From contig NZ_LT629695.1 of the NCBI RefSeq assembly GCF_900099705.1, positions 2,542,001 through 2,606,000 of the forward strand: a stretch of 64,000 nt of DNA, read 5' to 3'. The translations under genes and the position numbers were made by a program. Below, piece after piece: positions 61,008-64,000 of this stretch; positions within the stretch are counted from its first letter, which is position 1; each line of letters starts with the position of its first letter. Below the pieces are notes generated by a model. It ran no database searches, had not been told where the DNA came from, and saw only the letters and a program-made list of their open reading frames with translations. Origin of the DNA: Agrococcus jejuensis (GTDB lineage: Bacteria > Actinomycetota > Actinomycetes > Actinomycetales > Microbacteriaceae).

Positions 61008-62206
61008 TGACCGACCCCGCCGTGCGCGTCGATGACGTGTCGAAGTCGTTCCGCGTCTACCGCGACCGCAACCAGTCGCTCAAGGCCACGATCCTGCAGC
61101 GCCGTCGCGCGCAGTTCGAGGTCTTCGAGGCGCTCAAGGGCGTGTCGCTCGAGGTGCCGGAGGGCACGACGTTCGGCCTGCTGGGCCACAACGGCTCCGG
61201 CAAGTCGACGCTGCTCAAGGTCATGGCGCGCATCCTGCGCCCCACGTCGGGCAGCATCACGACGCGCGGCCGCGTCGCGGCGATGCTCGAGGTCGGCTCG
61301 GGCTTCCACCCCGAGCTCTCGGGTCGCGAGAACGTGTACCTCAACGCGTCGATCCTCGGCATGTCGCGCCAGGAGGTCGACCGCAAGTTCGACCAGATCG
61401 TCGACTTCTCGGGCGTCGAGGCGTTCATCGACCAGCCGGTGAAGAACTACTCGTCGGGCATGTACGTGCGCCTCGGCTTCGCCGTGTCGATCCACGTCGA
61501 GCCCGAGGTGCTGCTCGTCGACGAGGTGCTCGCTGTCGGCGACATGGAGTTCCAGGACAAGTGCCTCGACAAGTTCGCGCAGTTCCGCGACGAGGGCCGC
61601 ACCGTCGTCGTCGTGAGCCACGGCGTCGAGCAGATGAAGACGTTCTGCGACCAGGTCGCCTGGCTCGACCACGGCGTGCTGCAGGACGTCGGCGACGCGA
61701 CGAAGATCGTCGAGAAGTACACCGACGTCAGCCACGAGGCCGAGCAGGTCGAGGGCGGCGGCACGCGCTTCGGCACCGGCGAGGTGCGCATCGACCGCGT
61801 CGAGCTCGTCACGGCCGACGGTCGCGTCGTCGAGGAGGCCCGCACCGGCGAGGCCGTGCGCATCCGCATGCACTACGAGGCATCCGAGAGCGTCGAGCGC
61901 CCCATCTTCGGCCTCAGCGTCGCCACGGCGGGCGGCAAGCACGTGTGGAGCCAGGACGGCCGCGTCTCCGAGACCGTGCCCGACCGCATCCCCGCCGGCT
62001 TCGGCCACGTCGACGTGACGGTCGACCGCCTCATGCTCATGCCCGACCTGTGGGACGTGTCGGTGTCGGTCACCGACTTCCACAAGACGCGCGTGATCGA
62101 CAGCCACCAGCGGGCCATGCGCTTCGCCGTGCTGTCGGGTCACGAGAAGGCATCCGGGGGCTCGATCGTGCTCGACGCGCGCGTGCTCTCGCCCGTCGTC
62201 GACTGA
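61007..62206 (+). CDS. wzt: Polysaccharide ABC transporter ATPase with glycan-binding C-terminus (Wzt-like)
   Basis: 399 aa. The ATPase domain (about 1-240) has Walker A GHNGSGKST, a Q-loop region with GFHPELSGRENVYLNA, the shortened signature YSSGM and Walker B LLVDEVLAVGD. Residues about 255-399 form a separate beta-rich Wzt-C domain, beginning VRIDRVELVTADG. In E. coli O9a the equivalent domain binds the finished polymer end, so export may depend on a chain terminator such as a methyl, pyruvyl or acyl group. Its ATG overlaps the permease TGA. Confidence 0.92.
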   Translation: MTDPAVRVDDVSKSFRVYRDRNQSLKATILQRRRAQFEVFEALKGVSLEVPEGTTFGLLGHNGSGKSTLLKVMARILRPTSGSITTRGRVAAMLEVGSGFHPELSGRENVYLNASILGMSRQEVDRKFDQIVDFSGVEAFIDQPVKNYSSGMYVRLGFAVSIHVEPEVLLVDEVLAVGDMEFQDKCLDKFAQFRDEGRTVVVVSHGVEQMKTFCDQVAWLDHGVLQDVGDATKIVEKYTDVSHEAEQVEGGGTRFGTGEVRIDRVELVTADGRVVEEARTGEAVRIRMHYEASESVERPIFGLSVATAGGKHVWSQDGRVSETVPDRIPAGFGHVDVTVDRLMLMPDLWDVSVSVTDFHKTRVIDSHQRAMRFAVLSGHEKASGGSIVLDARVLSPVVD

Positions 62207-62302
62207 TCTCCGCATGCGACGCGTTGGCGCGGCGCACTCCGCTCTGCGCGAACTGTCTGTACCCTGAACCAGACCTGGATGGGTGACGGAGGGGATCGCA
62301 CC

Positions 62303-64000
62303 ATGGGCTGGATCCGACAGGACGGCCAGAGTCGTGCGCCCCGGCGTCGTGCGCCCCGGATCGCGGTCGCCGCCATGGCGGTGTTCGCGACGATGGCCTC
62401 GCTGCTCATGGTCGTCGCGTCGCCCGTCGTCGAGGAGGCCGAGGCCGCAGACGCGTCGGGCTTCCAGTCCGGGCTCATCGTCAGCGACGCGAACTTCTAC
62501 GACGGCGGCGCGATGTCGGCGTCGCAGGTGCAGTCGTTCCTCGACGGCCAGATGCGCCAGTGCGCCTCGGGCTACACGTGCCTGCGCGGCTACGCGCAGA
62601 GCACCCCCACCATGGCGGCGAACGCGTACTGCGGCGCCATCCAGGGTCAGGGGAGCGAGTCGGCGGCGAGCATCATCGCCCGCATCGGCGCAGCCTGCAA
62701 CATCTCGCAGCGCTTCCTGCTCGTGCTGCTGCAGAAGGAGCAGTCGCTCGTCACCTCCACGGCCCCCGTGCAGCGGCAGTACGACCGCGCGACGGGCTTC
62801 GCGTGCCCCGACACCGCACCCTGCGACTCGTCGTACGGCGGGTTCTTCTACCAGGTGTACTACGCGGCGCGGCAGTTCAACGTCTACAAGCGCTTCCCGA
62901 CGAGCTACAACCACCAGCCCGCCGCGTGGAACAACGTGCTGTTCCACCCCAACGCGGCGTGCGGCTCGTCGCGCGTCTACATCCAGAACAGCGCGACGGC
63001 TGGCCTCTACAACTACACGCCGTACCAGCCCAACGGCGCGGCGCTCGGCAACCTGTACGGCACGGGCGACGGCTGCTCGTCGTACGGCAACCGCAACACG
63101 TGGCGCATGTGGACCGACTGGTTCGGCGACCCGTCGCGCGCGCAGGCCGCGGCGTTCATGCGCAACGCGTCGACGGGGCAGATCTTCCTCGTCGCCAACG
63201 GCCGCAAGCACTACGTCGGCGACCCCTCGCTCTTCACCGACTTCGTGCCCCTCTACGTCATCGAGACGCGCGACGCCTCGTACCTCGACGCGCTGCCGAC
63301 GGGGGCGAACCTGTCGAACGTCGTGCGATCGACGTCGGGCGCGGTCTACCTCGTGCGCGCCGGCGTGCGGTACTACTTCCGCAGCTGCGCCGACATCCAG
63401 GCGTGGGGCTACTCGTGCGGCGACTCCGCGTACCTGAGCGACGACCAGATGACGCGCCTGCAGGCGGGCGGCGACGTCGAGATGACGGTGCGCGCCTCCG
63501 ACGGCACGAACTGGCTCGTCCAGAGCGGGTCGCGCCGCCAGCTCTCCGACCTCGACCTGCCGCCGCAGTTCGGCTACTCGACGCGGACGCTGGCGCTCGC
63601 GCCGAACGCGATCGCGCACCTGCCCGTCGGCGCCCCCGTCATCGGTCAGGGCGACGTCGTGCGCAGCGCCGACTACTCCCAGTACCGCCTGCAGGCGTCG
63701 ACCGGCACCTGGTCGGTGCCCGGCGCCACGATCGGCCTGCGCTTCCTGTGGTTCGCGCCCGTCTTCACGGCGGAGTCGCTGCGACTGCTGCCCGCGTCGG
63801 CAGGCACGCTGCCCATCCGCTTCGCCGACTCGTCGGGCGCGTACGTCATCGCCGACTCCGGCATCCTGCGCGTGCGCGAGTCCGAGTACGGCGGACTGCC
63901 CTTCACGCGCGTGCCCGACGGCACCGGCCAGTCGCTGCCCGCGACGTCGGCCGCGGCGACCGCGCCGCACTTCGCGACCGAGTACGGCGGCGACGGCCGC
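62303..64000 (+). CDS. Large secreted protein, 5' part (partial; function unknown)
   Basis: 566 codons are visible and the frame is open at the window end. A signal peptide has a basic start (RRRAPR), a hydrophobic core near 25-40 and an EAEAADA cleavage region near 50. Residues about 58-270 form a cysteine-containing domain with SFLDGQMRQC, GYTCLRGY, a helix ISQRFLLVLLQKEQSLVTS reminiscent of lysozyme-like glycosidases, and ending DWFGDPS. After this come beta-rich segments (NASTGQIFLV, STSGAVYLVRAG, DGTNWLVQSG) that look like irregular repeats. Similar proteins occur in actinobacteria without assigned function; a wall-degrading or surface-binding role is an inference. Confidence 0.75.
   Translation, partial: MGWIRQDGQSRAPRRRAPRIAVAAMAVFATMASLLMVVASPVVEEAEAADASGFQSGLIVSDANFYDGGAMSASQVQSFLDGQMRQCASGYTCLRGYAQSTPTMAANAYCGAIQGQGSESAASIIARIGAACNISQRFLLVLLQKEQSLVTSTAPVQRQYDRATGFACPDTAPCDSSYGGFFYQVYYAARQFNVYKRFPTSYNHQPAAWNNVLFHPNAACGSSRVYIQNSATAGLYNYTPYQPNGAALGNLYGTGDGCSSYGNRNTWRMWTDWFGDPSRAQAAAFMRNASTGQIFLVANGRKHYVGDPSLFTDFVPLYVIETRDASYLDALPTGANLSNVVRSTSGAVYLVRAGVRYYFRSCADIQAWGYSCGDSAYLSDDQMTRLQAGGDVEMTVRASDGTNWLVQSGSRRQLSDLDLPPQFGYSTRTLALAPNAIAHLPVGAPVIGQGDVVRSADYSQYRLQASTGTWSVPGATIGLRFLWFAPVFTAESLRLLPASAGTLPIRFADSSGAYVIADSGILRVRESEYGGLPFTRVPDGTGQSLPATSAAATAPHFATEYGGDGR

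Noticed and set aside
1..64000. CRISPR arrays, tRNA and rRNA genes, insertion sequences
   Set aside because: No evenly spaced repeats, no cloverleaf or rRNA-like segments and no transposase were recognised by eye in any gap.

Overview
The window reads as chromosomal DNA of a very high G+C actinobacterium, most likely of the Microbacteriaceae type. The evidence is near-exclusive G/C third codon positions, many GTG starts, 4-nt ATGA/GTGA gene overlaps, leaderless-looking promoters, an actinobacterial acyl-CoA carboxylase set (biotin-carboxylase/BCCP alpha, AccD and the small epsilon subunit) and CWB2 cell-wall-binding proteins. The genus is not fixed by what can be seen. No rRNA, tRNA, CRISPR array or insertion sequence was recognised. 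No stretch longer than about 200 bases lacks a gene. The window opens inside an amidase gene and closes inside a large secreted protein.

1-12.8 kb: purine salvage and a restriction island. A nucleoside hydrolase diverges from adenosine deaminase, which is coupled to an orphan PTS EIIA-EIIB pair. Immediately after EIIB lies a lower-G+C type I restriction-modification operon (hsdR-hsdS-hsdM), a probable insertion. Beyond it, purine nucleoside phosphorylase overlaps a phosphosugar mutase, and a divergent LpdA-like flavoprotein lacks the redox cysteines.

12.8-20.2 kb: envelope sensing and a repeat-flanked gene. A VanRS-like two-component pair diverges from a VanY-type D,D-carboxypeptidase, with an 11-bp tandem repeat in the shared intergenic region. 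A DGPF/YCII protein gene is preceded by a good match to the ECF42 promoter and followed by its ECF42-type sigma factor, with a 51-aa membrane protein encoded antisense between them. A VanZ-RDD fusion follows. Next is a DUF559/Vsr-like nuclease gene with an AbiEi-like N-terminus, flanked by two nearly identical 72-75 nt hairpin repeats. This is the best candidate for an undescribed element.

20.2-43.2 kb: mostly core functions. These are acyl-CoA carboxylase alpha; a TetR-controlled heterodimeric ABC exporter; a MacB-like permease/ATPase pair; a CWB2 protein; Maf; a disulfide oxidoreductase; a TRAM-domain RNA methyltransferase; topoisomerase IB; AccE and AccD diverging from BirA; a PH-domain protein, UDP-glucose dehydrogenase and PurK overlapping in series; and PurE coupled to an LCP ligase-type protein.

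43.2-64 kb: a cell-surface polysaccharide locus. It holds a pyruvyltransferase-like protein, five glycosyltransferases, rmlD, rmlB and rmlA (no rmlC in view), a CWB2-CAP secreted protein, a rhamnan-synthesis F protein, an acyltransferase-3 with an AlgX-like partner, a Wzm/Wzt-type exporter and a large exported protein. Together with LCP and UDP-glucose dehydrogenase this suggests synthesis, decoration, export and wall attachment of a rhamnose-containing, possibly pyruvylated and acylated glycan, which the CWB2 proteins might bind.
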